A stretch of DNA of 64,000 nt, taken from assembly GCA_028278025.1 (NCBI GenBank), contig JANQFE010000049.1, forward strand, positions 1 to 64,000, written 5' to 3'. The position numbers and the translations under genes are program-made. The DNA comes from Thermodesulfobacteriota bacterium. Lineage in GTDB: Bacteria; Desulfobacterota; WTBG01; CAIYCZ01; CAIRTM01. Below, piece by piece: positions 36,058-43,777 of the stretch. The notes beneath the pieces were generated by a model that was given only the letters and a program-made list of their open reading frames with translations, was not told the origin of the DNA and searched no databases. Position 1 is the first letter of the stretch. The number at the start of each line of letters is the position of its first letter.

Positions 36058-38178
36058 TTAATATACTACTCCTGATATCTGACCCGCATATCGTCGTGGC
36101 ATTGCTGATACCGGTCCGTGCAATGTAGCTGCTCCATTAAAATCTACATCTTCAAGTTTGTAGTAATATATCTTTCTATTGTTAACATCATCATCCACAA
36201 AGCTGTATACGGAACCTTCAGTGGGTGAACCCTCAGCCGGAATAAGCCCTTCATTGATCATTTCATACTCGTCACCGCTCTCGGAGCGATAAATATTGAA
36301 TCCGGCATTGTCCACTTCACTTTCGGTTTCCCAGACAATCGTTACGCTGCGGTTGCCTGCAACAGCTTCCAACCCTGCAAGGCGTATTAGTGACGGGTCT
36401 CCCGTGACAAACGCCTCAACAGCATCAAAATCAAACCCGCCACTCGAAAAGGCTGTCGGGTACGGGTCGTAAACCGGATTTCCGATACTGTCGTATGTGC
36501 TGCCGTCACCGATAACATCTTCAATGCGCACATAGCGGATCAGGTCCAGATCAACGGTGCCGTCCAGCACCAGCGAGTCGTCGGCTAGGTCATCCAGATC
36601 ATAATTTATGCAGAGACTCCCCAGCGAGTTCCCGGCAAAACCGAAGTAGTCCAGGGGCTGCAGTGTATCGAATCCACTCACAGATACTGGGTGTACCGTT
36701 CTGGTGGGAAACCGGGCAAAGTTCACACCATCGCTGGAGACTTCGACAAATGCAAGCTCAAAGAAATAGCCGGTATGACCGGCATTAATCGGCCAGTTTT
36801 GAAAAAAGCCGTTTTCATACACACCGAAATCAGGGCCGGCAATGTTGTCCAGGACCGTGTTCTCGCCGAAGCTCACTACGATTGAGCCACCGTCACCAAG
36901 GGACACCACGCTGCCGTCGGGTGCACCGAGGGCATCCGCCGCGTTGCCGTAGCTGGCCACATCCCCGCCCGGATCACTGATATCGATGGGCCCGCGCACC
37001 AGGGACTCCACCACAGCAGCGGCAAACGTATAGGCCGGGTTATCGAGCACTATGCTGTTGAGATACCCGGCCGGGCTTGCCCAGTCATAGTTTGAGCTTG
37101 TAGCAAGTACCATTTCGCGGTGTGCGGCAAGCGCGTAGACTACTTCCGTGCCGGCACTGACTGGATCAATAAACACCTCTTTCATGAAATCGTATACCGG
37201 AAAATCGGTTCCGGTGGAACTTTGCTTGTCGGACCGGTTGATAAACAGGTAGGCGGGCATATAGGCCTTGAGCTCACCGATATAATCCGACGTATATGCG
37301 GCATACAGGGGTTCGATATATGAAGCTGCATAGGGATCTATTTTAACAATGTTGAAATCATATCCAAAGTTCTTGCCCACTACCACAAACCACAGACTGT
37401 TGTTGACGATTTCGATATCATGCACGGTTACCGCATCATCATCAAGATCCGTTGCAGTTGCCAGCACTATAGTCGGATAAGTATAGCCGCTTATATCTTG
37501 TGTCATGACATCGATTACCTGAATACCGGCGGTTGAAGGCGTGCTCCAGTCGCCGGTGCAGCTGACATAGAGCTGGCCGTCATTATAGTCCAGGTCGGCG
37601 TTGGGATTTTGCAGGGTCAGTGGAATGGTTGCCAGGTGCGTGTCGGTATCAGTATCAAACACCAGCACCTTACCGGGATTGCCCCAGCCGTCCTGCACGG
37701 CGACAAACAGCCGGCTTTCCAAGCGGGAAAAACCGTTCCACGTCTGCACAACATGCAGGTAGGATACATTGGCATAGGCCGAACAGCCGTAGTCTGAGGG
37801 CACAAAAGTTCCCAGCTGCGTACCGTCACGGGGGTCGATAATCACCACATCGCTCACATTGTAACGGGAAACATAGGCTTTGGTCGCATCGTGAAATGCA
37901 ATATCATAGGGGTTTGATCCTATTCCAAGGCTGTAGTTTGCTTCCGGTGCTCCGGCAAGAGCATCAAGGGACAGCACGGTAATGGTACCGTCTCCACTAG
38001 CATACTGGCCGGCCCGCCCGATAATATAAGCTTTTTCATTAAAACAGACGACCCGATTGTCCTGCTCAAGGCCGGAGCGGATGTCGTTATCGACATCGAA
38101 CGGGAAGGCCTCGAGGCAGGTCGTTATCGAGACCAGAAGTGCCAGACTGCACAATACACTTGTAATAAAACGTTTCAT
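36058..38178 (-). CDS. Secreted beta-propeller and Fn3 protein of the corrinoid locus
   Basis: 706 residues. Signal peptide (about 1-24), then a YncE-like propeller (about 30-395; blades such as GSNPYDIAFHDATKAYVSRYN and DLDYNDGQLYVSCTGDWS). A module at about 405-600 follows (NAADALGAPDG, then GSIVVSFGENTVLDN, GPDFGVYENGF, FELAFVEVSSDGVNFARFP, GFDFDAVEAF) that is also present in the neighbouring protein. A fibronectin-III-like end (about 608-690) comes last. It is probably on the cell surface. Bacteroidetes BtuG, a surface B12-binding propeller, is the closest functional analogue I know. AAGGAGG precedes the ATG. It lies downstream of riboswitch 1, beyond a MITE. Confidence 0.65.
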   Translation of the reverse strand: MKRFITSVLCSLALLVSITTCLEAFPFDVDNDIRSGLEQDNRVVCFNEKAYIIGRAGQYASGDGTITVLSLDALAGAPEANYSLGIGSNPYDIAFHDATKAYVSRYNVSDVVIIDPRDGTQLGTFVPSDYGCSAYANVSYLHVVQTWNGFSRLESRLFVAVQDGWGNPGKVLVFDTDTDTHLATIPLTLQNPNADLDYNDGQLYVSCTGDWSTPSTAGIQVIDVMTQDISGYTYPTIVLATATDLDDDAVTVHDIEIVNNSLWFVVVGKNFGYDFNIVKIDPYAASYIEPLYAAYTSDYIGELKAYMPAYLFINRSDKQSSTGTDFPVYDFMKEVFIDPVSAGTEVVYALAAHREMVLATSSNYDWASPAGYLNSIVLDNPAYTFAAAVVESLVRGPIDISDPGGDVASYGNAADALGAPDGSVVSLGDGGSIVVSFGENTVLDNIAGPDFGVYENGFFQNWPINAGHTGYFFELAFVEVSSDGVNFARFPTRTVHPVSVSGFDTLQPLDYFGFAGNSLGSLCINYDLDDLADDSLVLDGTVDLDLIRYVRIEDVIGDGSTYDSIGNPVYDPYPTAFSSGGFDFDAVEAFVTGDPSLIRLAGLEAVAGNRSVTIVWETESEVDNAGFNIYRSESGDEYEMINEGLIPAEGSPTEGSVYSFVDDDVNNRKIYYYKLEDVDFNGAATLHGPVSAMPRRYAGQISGVVY

Positions 38179-38357
38179 AATGATATTCCTCCTTATTAAT
38201 GGTAGATGTTTTGCATTACATTAAAAAATTTAAAACAGCTTTTTATGCCTCTACAATATCACCTCCTCTCCTCTGCTCAAAGCGCCTCAGTACTAGTATT
38301 TAAGCATGCCAGCAATTGATACCGTGTCCTTGCTGCCCCCGCAGTCTTGATGTGAGG

Positions 38358-38543
38358 CTCATACTAACCGACAATTAAAACTGTGAAGCCCGGAGGCTGA
38401 ATTCGAGCCTGTTTGGGCAGCAAGGGCGATGCGATCCTCAGCCTGAACAACAATAATAATCGTTCCAGCGAGCATATAGCCCGCAGCAAACAAGCAGGTG
38501 CGAATTCAGCCTCCGACCAATTTTAATTATTCTCATGTACTAA
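38358..38543. mobile_element. Complete family-B MITE (B4)
   Basis: TACTAACCGACAATTAAAAC at the left, and at the right in reverse TACATGAGAATAATTAAAAT. Flanks CTCA and CTAA, a mutated YTAR duplication. The interior matches B1 and B3 (GGGCAGCAAGGGCGATGCGA, CCAGCGAGCATATAGCCCGC). The right flank contains the TAG stop codon of the next surface-protein gene (38540-38542). It separates the two surface-protein genes; the 179 bp between it and 38178 hold only AT-rich leader. Confidence 0.8.
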
Positions 38544-40387
38544 TAATGGATTGCGCTGACCGCATCCAGATCAAATCCCGAATAATTCGCTCCTGAACAG
38601 GCACCGGTTTCGGGATTGTGCCGAATCAGATTTCCACTGGTATCTCGTGTTGCATTGTCCCCGGTGGACTGGATCTTGATGTACTGCACCCAGCGAAGCT
38701 GTCTTTCGACAATATCATCAAGATCAAAACTGTCTCCTCCTGAGACAAACGGGTCGGTTGGGTCCGGTTCAAGGTTATGTGAAAAAACCGGGTTGATGCC
38801 GGCAAACCCGACTGGGTAATTGCCGGGATTGCTGCAGTGCATAATAAGCTCCAGAGGATCAGGATCGGCACTGTCCAGGGGATTAAACCGACAGGGGAAC
38901 TGGTACCAGGTGGCATTATCCTGACTGACACTGACCAGGGCAGGCTCGCCAAAGGTACCGCTACGGCCGCCGTAATTGAAAGTGAAGGCATTTTCAAAAA
39001 CGGTAAAGTCGTATCCGTCGCCGTTCACAATAATATTATCGGTAAATTTCAGCAGTATGGATCCGCCGTAAGGAGCAGATGCTCCGTTGTCGTCATCAGT
39101 GCGGGCGCCGAGTGACAGTACATCCATCGACCCTCCGAGCTCACCGCCGCCGGACGGCGGCCCCAGAACAATGTCGGGGAATTCATCATAGCCGAAGGGG
39201 TCACCTGCATTCGGCTCCATCGCCGGCACGTAGGAGATTACGTGATCTGCAAACGGATCAGGTTGATGCTGCCAGTCTGCCCAGTCGGCAGAGGCAACAT
39301 CTTGTGGGGTAGCCGCTGCTGCTGCATCCTCCGATGGCTGTAAAAAAACATATCCGGAGCCGTAGGAAAACGCCGTGTAAAAATACGTGACATTATTTTC
39401 CACATCATAATCAACCCAGTCCGATCCTGTGCCGTCATAGATTATCTCACCATCGGCAGGTTCGGCGGGATAATCATCGGTGTCTCTGCTGATAAGCGTG
39501 CCTTCCCATCCGTCATCAGCCGGATTGGTCCAGGCAAGTCCGATTTTGTTGTCGCTGCCTGCGGCGATGAGGTTTGTTGCAGGCTGCGGCGGCTCGGCTG
39601 CCATCGATGTTGTCGTTGATGGAGGATTGTTTCCACCACCGCCGCCTCCCCCTCCTCCTGAGATAGTGGTTGTCGTTGTCGATAGCGCGGATGAAGTCGT
39701 TGTCGATGAAGGTGATGGGGGTGGCAGGGGTACTGCAACGGTAATGATTACGCTGTCGCTGGCCCTCATACCGAAACCTTCAGCTGTAACAGTATACGTA
39801 GCATTATCCTGCGGATACACCTCTAAGCTGTCGGCAGCAGCAACCGGCCCGATATCATTATCGATGCTGACACTGTCAGCGTTTTCAGATGTCCAGGTGA
39901 GTGTAGTGGATTCACCTCTTATTATATGCAAAGGCTCGGCACTAACCCTGACCAACACCGCGGGAATGTCTTCTGATACAGGGGCAAAGCCGAAATCAAC
40001 CGTGCGGTCAGGCTGAAAAAATCCAAGCAGTACGGTAGCAGGGTTTTCCGTCAAGGCCTTTGTTGCAACAGACGGACGGCATGCAATCTGATAGAAGCCC
40101 CGTTTTAGATGGGTAAAGGCATAAGAGCCGTCGGAACCGGTGTGTTGCGTATCGATCGGTACTAAAAAGAAACCGGATACCAGGCGGTTAAGCACTACAG
40201 TTGCATTGCCGATACGCTGATCCGTTTCATCAAAACCGCCGTTCCGGTTCACATCAGCATAGCAGGTGCCGCCTAACCTATATCCGTTTTTCTGCGGAAC
40301 CGTTTCTGCACCGACAGTCACGGCTGGAAGGAAAGGTATTGTAATGATTGCAACGATAACAAAAAAATATGCAAAACGAATTTTCAT
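38540..40387 (-). CDS. Riboswitch-controlled multi-domain surface protein
   Basis: 615 residues from the ATG at 40387 (a GTG 12 bp upstream abuts the ribosome site). Signal peptide (about 1-27). An SdrD-B-like or carboxypeptidase-regulatory-like domain (about 35-100, CYADVNRNGGFDETDQ, DGSYAFTHLKRGFYQI). An Ig-like domain (about 120-190). A Ser/Thr/Gly linker with a run of nine Gly (about 197-235). An Fn3 domain (about 245-330). Then the same C-terminal module as in the neighbour (about 360-615: PDIVLGPPSGGG, GGSILLKFTDN, DFTVFENAF, EPALVSVSQDN, GFDLDAVSAI). It is the first gene after riboswitch 1, so corrinoid-repressed. It probably binds corrinoids at the surface; this is inferred. Confidence 0.65.
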   Translation of the reverse strand: MKIRFAYFFVIVAIITIPFLPAVTVGAETVPQKNGYRLGGTCYADVNRNGGFDETDQRIGNATVVLNRLVSGFFLVPIDTQHTGSDGSYAFTHLKRGFYQIACRPSVATKALTENPATVLLGFFQPDRTVDFGFAPVSEDIPAVLVRVSAEPLHIIRGESTTLTWTSENADSVSIDNDIGPVAAADSLEVYPQDNATYTVTAEGFGMRASDSVIITVAVPLPPPSPSSTTTSSALSTTTTTISGGGGGGGGGNNPPSTTTSMAAEPPQPATNLIAAGSDNKIGLAWTNPADDGWEGTLISRDTDDYPAEPADGEIIYDGTGSDWVDYDVENNVTYFYTAFSYGSGYVFLQPSEDAAAAATPQDVASADWADWQHQPDPFADHVISYVPAMEPNAGDPFGYDEFPDIVLGPPSGGGELGGSMDVLSLGARTDDDNGASAPYGGSILLKFTDNIIVNGDGYDFTVFENAFTFNYGGRSGTFGEPALVSVSQDNATWYQFPCRFNPLDSADPDPLELIMHCSNPGNYPVGFAGINPVFSHNLEPDPTDPFVSGGDSFDLDDIVERQLRWVQYIKIQSTGDNATRDTSGNLIRHNPETGACSGANYSGFDLDAVSAIHY

Positions 40388-40403
40388 GCTGTTCTTCACT
40401 CCA

Positions 40404-40438
40404 TAAAAAAATCCCTGCGTGAGGTACCACGCAGGGAT
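40404..40438 (-). terminator. Riboswitch 1 expression-platform terminator
   Basis: ATCCCTGCGTG and CACGCAGGGAT form the stem, followed on the minus strand by seven T. It stands between the cobalamin aptamer and the surface-protein gene, and the T tract runs almost directly into the GGAG ribosome site. This indicates control by premature termination. Confidence 0.85.
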
Positions 40439-40499
40439 TCCGTTTTTAATCCCAAGGTCCCTTTGTGCTCCAGTCCGCGAGAGCTTCAGGACGCCTGTA

Positions 40500-40704
40500 T
40501 ACGGGCAGGTCTTCTGGCTTCCCCGCCCTCCGGCCGCCTTCCCATCCGCCTGAGGCGGGACAGTGGCATTATAACCGAAGGGTTCCCTTATAGCTTCGTG
40601 CTAAAGGGCAGGGTTACAGCGGCGGGTCCGCAACGGATTTACACCGTTTTCCCATTCCACAAGCCGTCACTGTCGCTAAAGGCTTGTGGAAATGCCCATG
40701 TATT
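40500..40704 (-). promoter_or_regulatory. Cobalamin riboswitch 1
   Basis: On the minus strand: P1 5' strand ATACATGGGC (40697-40706 region), the core GCCACTG, and the B12 box AAGCCAGAAGACCTGCC (40504-40520), with GGGCGGGGAAGCC before it. The 3' P1 strand GCCCGTAT closes the aptamer. GCGGACCCGCCGCTGTAACC and the accessory stems are all present. It binds adenosyl- or other cobalamins and turns off the downstream surface-protein genes. It is nearly identical to riboswitch 2. Confidence 0.93.
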
Positions 40705-40716
40705 CCAATCTGTTTT

Positions 40717-40744
40717 ATAATACGTACAGCAGATAGCAGGTCAC
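40717..40744 (-). promoter_or_regulatory. Possible promoter for riboswitch 1
   Basis: On the minus strand GTGACC (40744-40739), 16 bp, then TATTAT (40722-40717). Transcription would begin a few bases before the aptamer. The -35 is weak; TTGACA at 40780-40775 lies upstream without a well-spaced -10. Confidence 0.35.
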
Positions 40745-40803
40745 TATTCTAGTGTGACATACAGATACATTCTGTGTCAATTACCCGTTAGTTGTATTTT
40801 TAT

Positions 40804-40821
40804 ATATAACCAACATTATAT
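40804..40821. promoter_or_regulatory. Palindrome ATATAAC-N4-ATTATAT shared by both B12 units
   Basis: ATATAACCAACATTATAT is a near-palindrome overlapping the tonB stop codon. The same element (perfect palindrome) with the same neighbour TTAGTTGTATTT lies upstream of riboswitch 2. Its conservation in otherwise different sequence suggests an operator. Confidence 0.45.
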
Positions 40822-41562
40822 ATCCGGTTTCAGAGAAAACGTGATATCTACTATCGAGGAAAAGGCTTCACCCTGTATAAAAGAAGGAAAGGCAGGATAG
40901 GGAGCCCCTCTCCTGATAGCGCTCAGAGCTGCTTTGTTGAGAAGTGTATGCTGTGATGCAGCGATCACTTCTGAAGCTTGTAGTGTTCCGTCGCGGGCTA
41001 TGACAAAACGACAGGTGACGGTTCCGGAGATGCCCCGCCGCTGCGCTGCACGGGGGTAACGTTTGGCCTGTTCGATGCGGTACAGAACCTGTGCCAGAAA
41101 ATTGTCCAGAGCATGTTTTTGTTCGGCCCGCGCGCGTGAATCCGGTGCAGAAGCTGCCCGGGCAGTATGTGTTTCTGTTGTTTTTTGCTGCCCGTCTGTT
41201 TGTTGTGCTGCAGGAGCTGATTCAATATCGGGTTTGGTTTCTTCCGCCGGTTCAGGATCGTTTTTGACCTCCGGCTTTGGGGGCAGGGACTTGAGCGTTT
41301 TGGGCTGTGTCGGTGTTTTTGCCGGGGGTGTTTTCTGCACGTGTTTCTTTTCCGACTCAATTGCTTTACGTTCCTTCGGCTGTACGGCAGGTATCTGCTC
41401 AGGGGTCAACGGCCTGAAATTGAACGTAATGTGACGCGACGGACAGTGACGTTCACGGTTTTCAGTATCCGTACACCACAGCAATAGTGTAAGCATGCCG
41501 TGCAGCACAAGTGACCCGATCAGCGCAGCAGTAAGGGGGTATCGTTGGGGCAGCTTCATCAA
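40816..41562 (-). CDS. tonB: TonB energy transducer of the corrinoid locus
   Basis: 248 residues. N-terminal transmembrane anchor (about 12-32, ALIGSLVLHGMLTLLLW with the His typical of TonB), a Pro/Lys/Glu-rich spacer (about 55-150), and the TonB C-terminal domain (about 165-245, YPRAAQRRGISGTVTCRFVIARDGTL, ending SIVDITFSL). It spans the periplasm and passes proton-motive energy to BtuB. It overlaps exbD by 4 bp. Being encoded in this operon, it is probably dedicated to corrinoid uptake. Confidence 0.9.
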   Translation of the reverse strand: MMKLPQRYPLTAALIGSLVLHGMLTLLLWCTDTENRERHCPSRHITFNFRPLTPEQIPAVQPKERKAIESEKKHVQKTPPAKTPTQPKTLKSLPPKPEVKNDPEPAEETKPDIESAPAAQQTDGQQKTTETHTARAASAPDSRARAEQKHALDNFLAQVLYRIEQAKRYPRAAQRRGISGTVTCRFVIARDGTLQASEVIAASQHTLLNKAALSAIRRGAPYPAFPSFIQGEAFSSIVDITFSLKPDI

Positions 41563-41981
41563 TTTCTGGATGAAATGGGTTGTACATCTGCTGCCAGAGT
41601 CAGACTGTCGGCTCCCGACAGGTTGACGGCATCCATTACCTGCATCAGCACCTGAACCGAGTTGCTTTTATCAGCCTGTATGATGACATCTTTTGTGCCT
41701 GCGCCGACGTATGCTGCTTGCAAGTCTTCAGGTAGGCGTTTCAAATCCGTCCTGCGACTGTTGATAAAAAGCTTTGCGTCTGCTGATATACACACGGTTA
41801 TGCTTTCCTCCTTTGGCTGGAGTGGTGATGCGGATGCGGGCAGGTCGACACTGATACCCTGCACTTTCATAAAACTCGAGGTCAGCAGGAAAAAGATCAG
41901 CAGCAGGAATACCATATCGATAACCGGAGTCAGACTGATGTCTCCGGTGTCACGGTGCCTTCTGTCAAACTCCATCATCAT
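41559..41981 (-). CDS. exbD: ExbD/TolR proton-channel subunit
   Basis: 140 residues. The start RHRDTGDISLTPVIDMVFLLLIFFLLTSSFM carries the single transmembrane helix with the essential Asp in the VIDMVF motif (about residue 19), then the periplasmic domain (SITVCISADAKLFINSRRTDL, VIIQADKSNSVQVLMQVMDA). It works with ExbB to energise TonB. It overlaps exbB by 17 bp and tonB by 4 bp. Confidence 0.9.
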   Translation of the reverse strand: MMMEFDRRHRDTGDISLTPVIDMVFLLLIFFLLTSSFMKVQGISVDLPASASPLQPKEESITVCISADAKLFINSRRTDLKRLPEDLQAAYVGAGTKDVIIQADKSNSVQVLMQVMDAVNLSGADSLTLAADVQPISSRN

Positions 41982-42597
41982 TCCTTTCGCGGATTAATTC
42001 CACCAGATCCATCGCCACATCCTTCATAACCGCTTCCACCCGATTTACCCGCCCCATAAAATAGTTGTAAAACAGCAGGCAGGGTATGGCTACCGTCAGG
42101 CCTGCGCCCGTGGTAAGCATGGCTTCCCAGATGCCGCCGGCCAGGGCGGCCGCATCAACCCTGCCGCCGTGCAACTCGATCTGCATAAAGGCCTTGATCA
42201 TGCCCATGACGGTTCCCAGCAACCCGAGTAACGGCGCAACATTGGCAATAACATTCAGCCCCCGCAGATTGTTCTCAAGCAGGACCAGCTCACGGGAGCC
42301 GGTTCTGACAAGTGATTTTTCAACAACCTGTTCCTGGTTGTAACGAATATGTGATTGTATACCGGCCGCAACGACGCGGGGTATCGGTCCGGGCACTGAT
42401 TGGATTCTTTTCAGGGCCTGTTGTTCCCGGCCCGATCCAATTTCATCAAGCACTGTCGGCAATGCTTTTTCAATATAATTGACAACGCCGCGAAACCTGA
42501 GGGCCCGCTCAATGATGATGGCAAGCCCGATAACGGAACATGCGGCTATGGGGATCATTACAATGCCTCCCCGGCTAAGCAATTCAAGCATAGACAT
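41965..42597 (-). CDS. exbB: ExbB/TolQ proton-channel subunit
   Basis: 210 residues with three transmembrane helices (about 12-30, 115-135, 155-178). The MotA/TolQ/ExbB core is PLLGLLGTVMGMIKAFMQIE, then AGGIWEAMLTTGAGLTVAIPCLLFYNYF. It forms the pentameric channel around ExbD in the inner membrane. GGAGGGC lies before the ATG. It is in the middle of the corrinoid operon. Confidence 0.9.
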   Translation of the reverse strand: MSMLELLSRGGIVMIPIAACSVIGLAIIIERALRFRGVVNYIEKALPTVLDEIGSGREQQALKRIQSVPGPIPRVVAAGIQSHIRYNQEQVVEKSLVRTGSRELVLLENNLRGLNVIANVAPLLGLLGTVMGMIKAFMQIELHGGRVDAAALAGGIWEAMLTTGAGLTVAIPCLLFYNYFMGRVNRVEAVMKDVAMDLVELIRERNDDGV

Positions 42598-42627
42598 GCC
42601 CTCCTGTGAAAAGATATCACCCCGTTG

Positions 42628-43311
42628 TTACTGTCCGTCCGGCAGATACAACCGGGAGAGCTGGGTCCGGTTGCTCACCCCCAGTTTACGATATACCCTG
42701 TTCAAGTGAAGCTTGACGGTCTCCTCGCTGATGAACAGCTTTGCTGCAATTTCACGGTTTGTGATTCCAGAGCCGGCATACAGGGCTATCTGATGCTCGC
42801 GTGGTGTTAAACCGGCACATGCAGCATGAGTCGCAGCAAGGCCTTCGTGCTGCCGCAGTGACTGCGCAAGAACACGTTCATGGATACTGCGTTTCAGCCA
42901 TCGCTCTCCTTTAACGATCACCTGTGCCGCTTTTACCAGATGTTTGGGATCATCATCAGGATACAAAAATCCGCGGACTGCCGGCCAATTTACATAACAG
43001 ATTTCTTTACTTTTTTTTGTGCTCGGCAGGTGCAGGAGTACTTTCATCTCGGGCATACAGGTTGAAACACGTTTAAGAAATCCGAAGCATTGTAAGGGGT
43101 CCGGCAGATCAATAACATACAAAAGGTCCGGCTCAAGTCTCTGGAGATGTTCAATACTATCACCAACAAGCTCCCAGGTGCAGCCGCCTGTAATGCTAAT
43201 GGTACCGTGGCCCTGGAAGTATGTTTCAATACTGCGGATTGCAATCATGGTATTGGCCAGTACTGCTATACGAATGGCTGACAGGTTCGATGATGTACGG
43301 TGTTTTCGCAT
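42628..43311 (-). CDS. LuxR-type regulator with degenerate receiver, in the corrinoid operon
   Basis: 227 residues. The N-terminal part (about 12-125) has a receiver-like layout but lacks the acidic pair near the start (IRIAVLANTMIAIRS), so phosphorylation is doubtful; one Asp in YVIDLP sits near the usual acceptor position. The C-terminal LuxR/GerE helix-turn-helix (about 165-222) is complete: LTPREHQIALYAGSGITNREIA, then SEETVKLHLNRVYRKLGVSNRT. AAGGGC precedes the ATG. The target may be the operon itself, for example the shared palindromes. Confidence 0.85.
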   Translation of the reverse strand: MRKHRTSSNLSAIRIAVLANTMIAIRSIETYFQGHGTISITGGCTWELVGDSIEHLQRLEPDLLYVIDLPDPLQCFGFLKRVSTCMPEMKVLLHLPSTKKSKEICYVNWPAVRGFLYPDDDPKHLVKAAQVIVKGERWLKRSIHERVLAQSLRQHEGLAATHAACAGLTPREHQIALYAGSGITNREIAAKLFISEETVKLHLNRVYRKLGVSNRTQLSRLYLPDGQ

Positions 43312-43322
43312 GGGTGCCCTTC

Positions 43323-43754
43323 TTATCGTGTATATCCGTCCGCTTCGGGCTGAAAGACTTCGATGCCGAAAAACAGCAACGGCTCAAGCCGGTAGTCGAT
43401 CATGAAAATTCCCATCCCGGCAATCATTTGTTCTGCAATAGTAGCAAGCGATATTCCGAATACTTCAACATATTGCATATCGATGCCGGCCTGGTTGCTG
43501 AATATACAGTAAAACACACCGGGGGCATACTCGTAGAATGCTCCCTCGCCGTATGACTCCAGTTTTTTCATGACAAAAGACCCGTCTGCCTGGAAGATGA
43601 ACACGTCTGAAAAAACAGGAATAGTACCGGTTGAAATACCGGTAACGATAAACTGCTTGTTGCGTACACTTTTAAACACTGCTGCCGGTGCAGAAGCGGA
43701 TAGTATGCACGCGGTAAGCACTGCTGTCAGCGTGCTGTACAATACATGTTTCAT
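43323..43754 (-). CDS. Small secreted protein related to the propeller protein's tail
   Basis: 143 residues: signal peptide (about 1-25), then one domain (about 30-135) with VFIFQADGSFVMKKLESYGE, FYEYAPGVFYCIFSNQAGID and IAGMGIFMIDYRLEPLLFFGIEVF. This aligns clearly with the C-terminal about 100 residues of the propeller protein at 45985-47499 (VFVFYQDGSLTLKKLEQYGT and the rest). No known family comes to mind. It lies between btuB and the regulator gene, 11 bp from the latter, so it is in the operon. Probably periplasmic or surface. Confidence 0.6.
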   Translation of the reverse strand: MKHVLYSTLTAVLTACILSASAPAAVFKSVRNKQFIVTGISTGTIPVFSDVFIFQADGSFVMKKLESYGEGAFYEYAPGVFYCIFSNQAGIDMQYVEVFGISLATIAEQMIAGMGIFMIDYRLEPLLFFGIEVFQPEADGYTR

Positions 43755-43777
43755 AGTACCAACCTTTTCATAATAAA

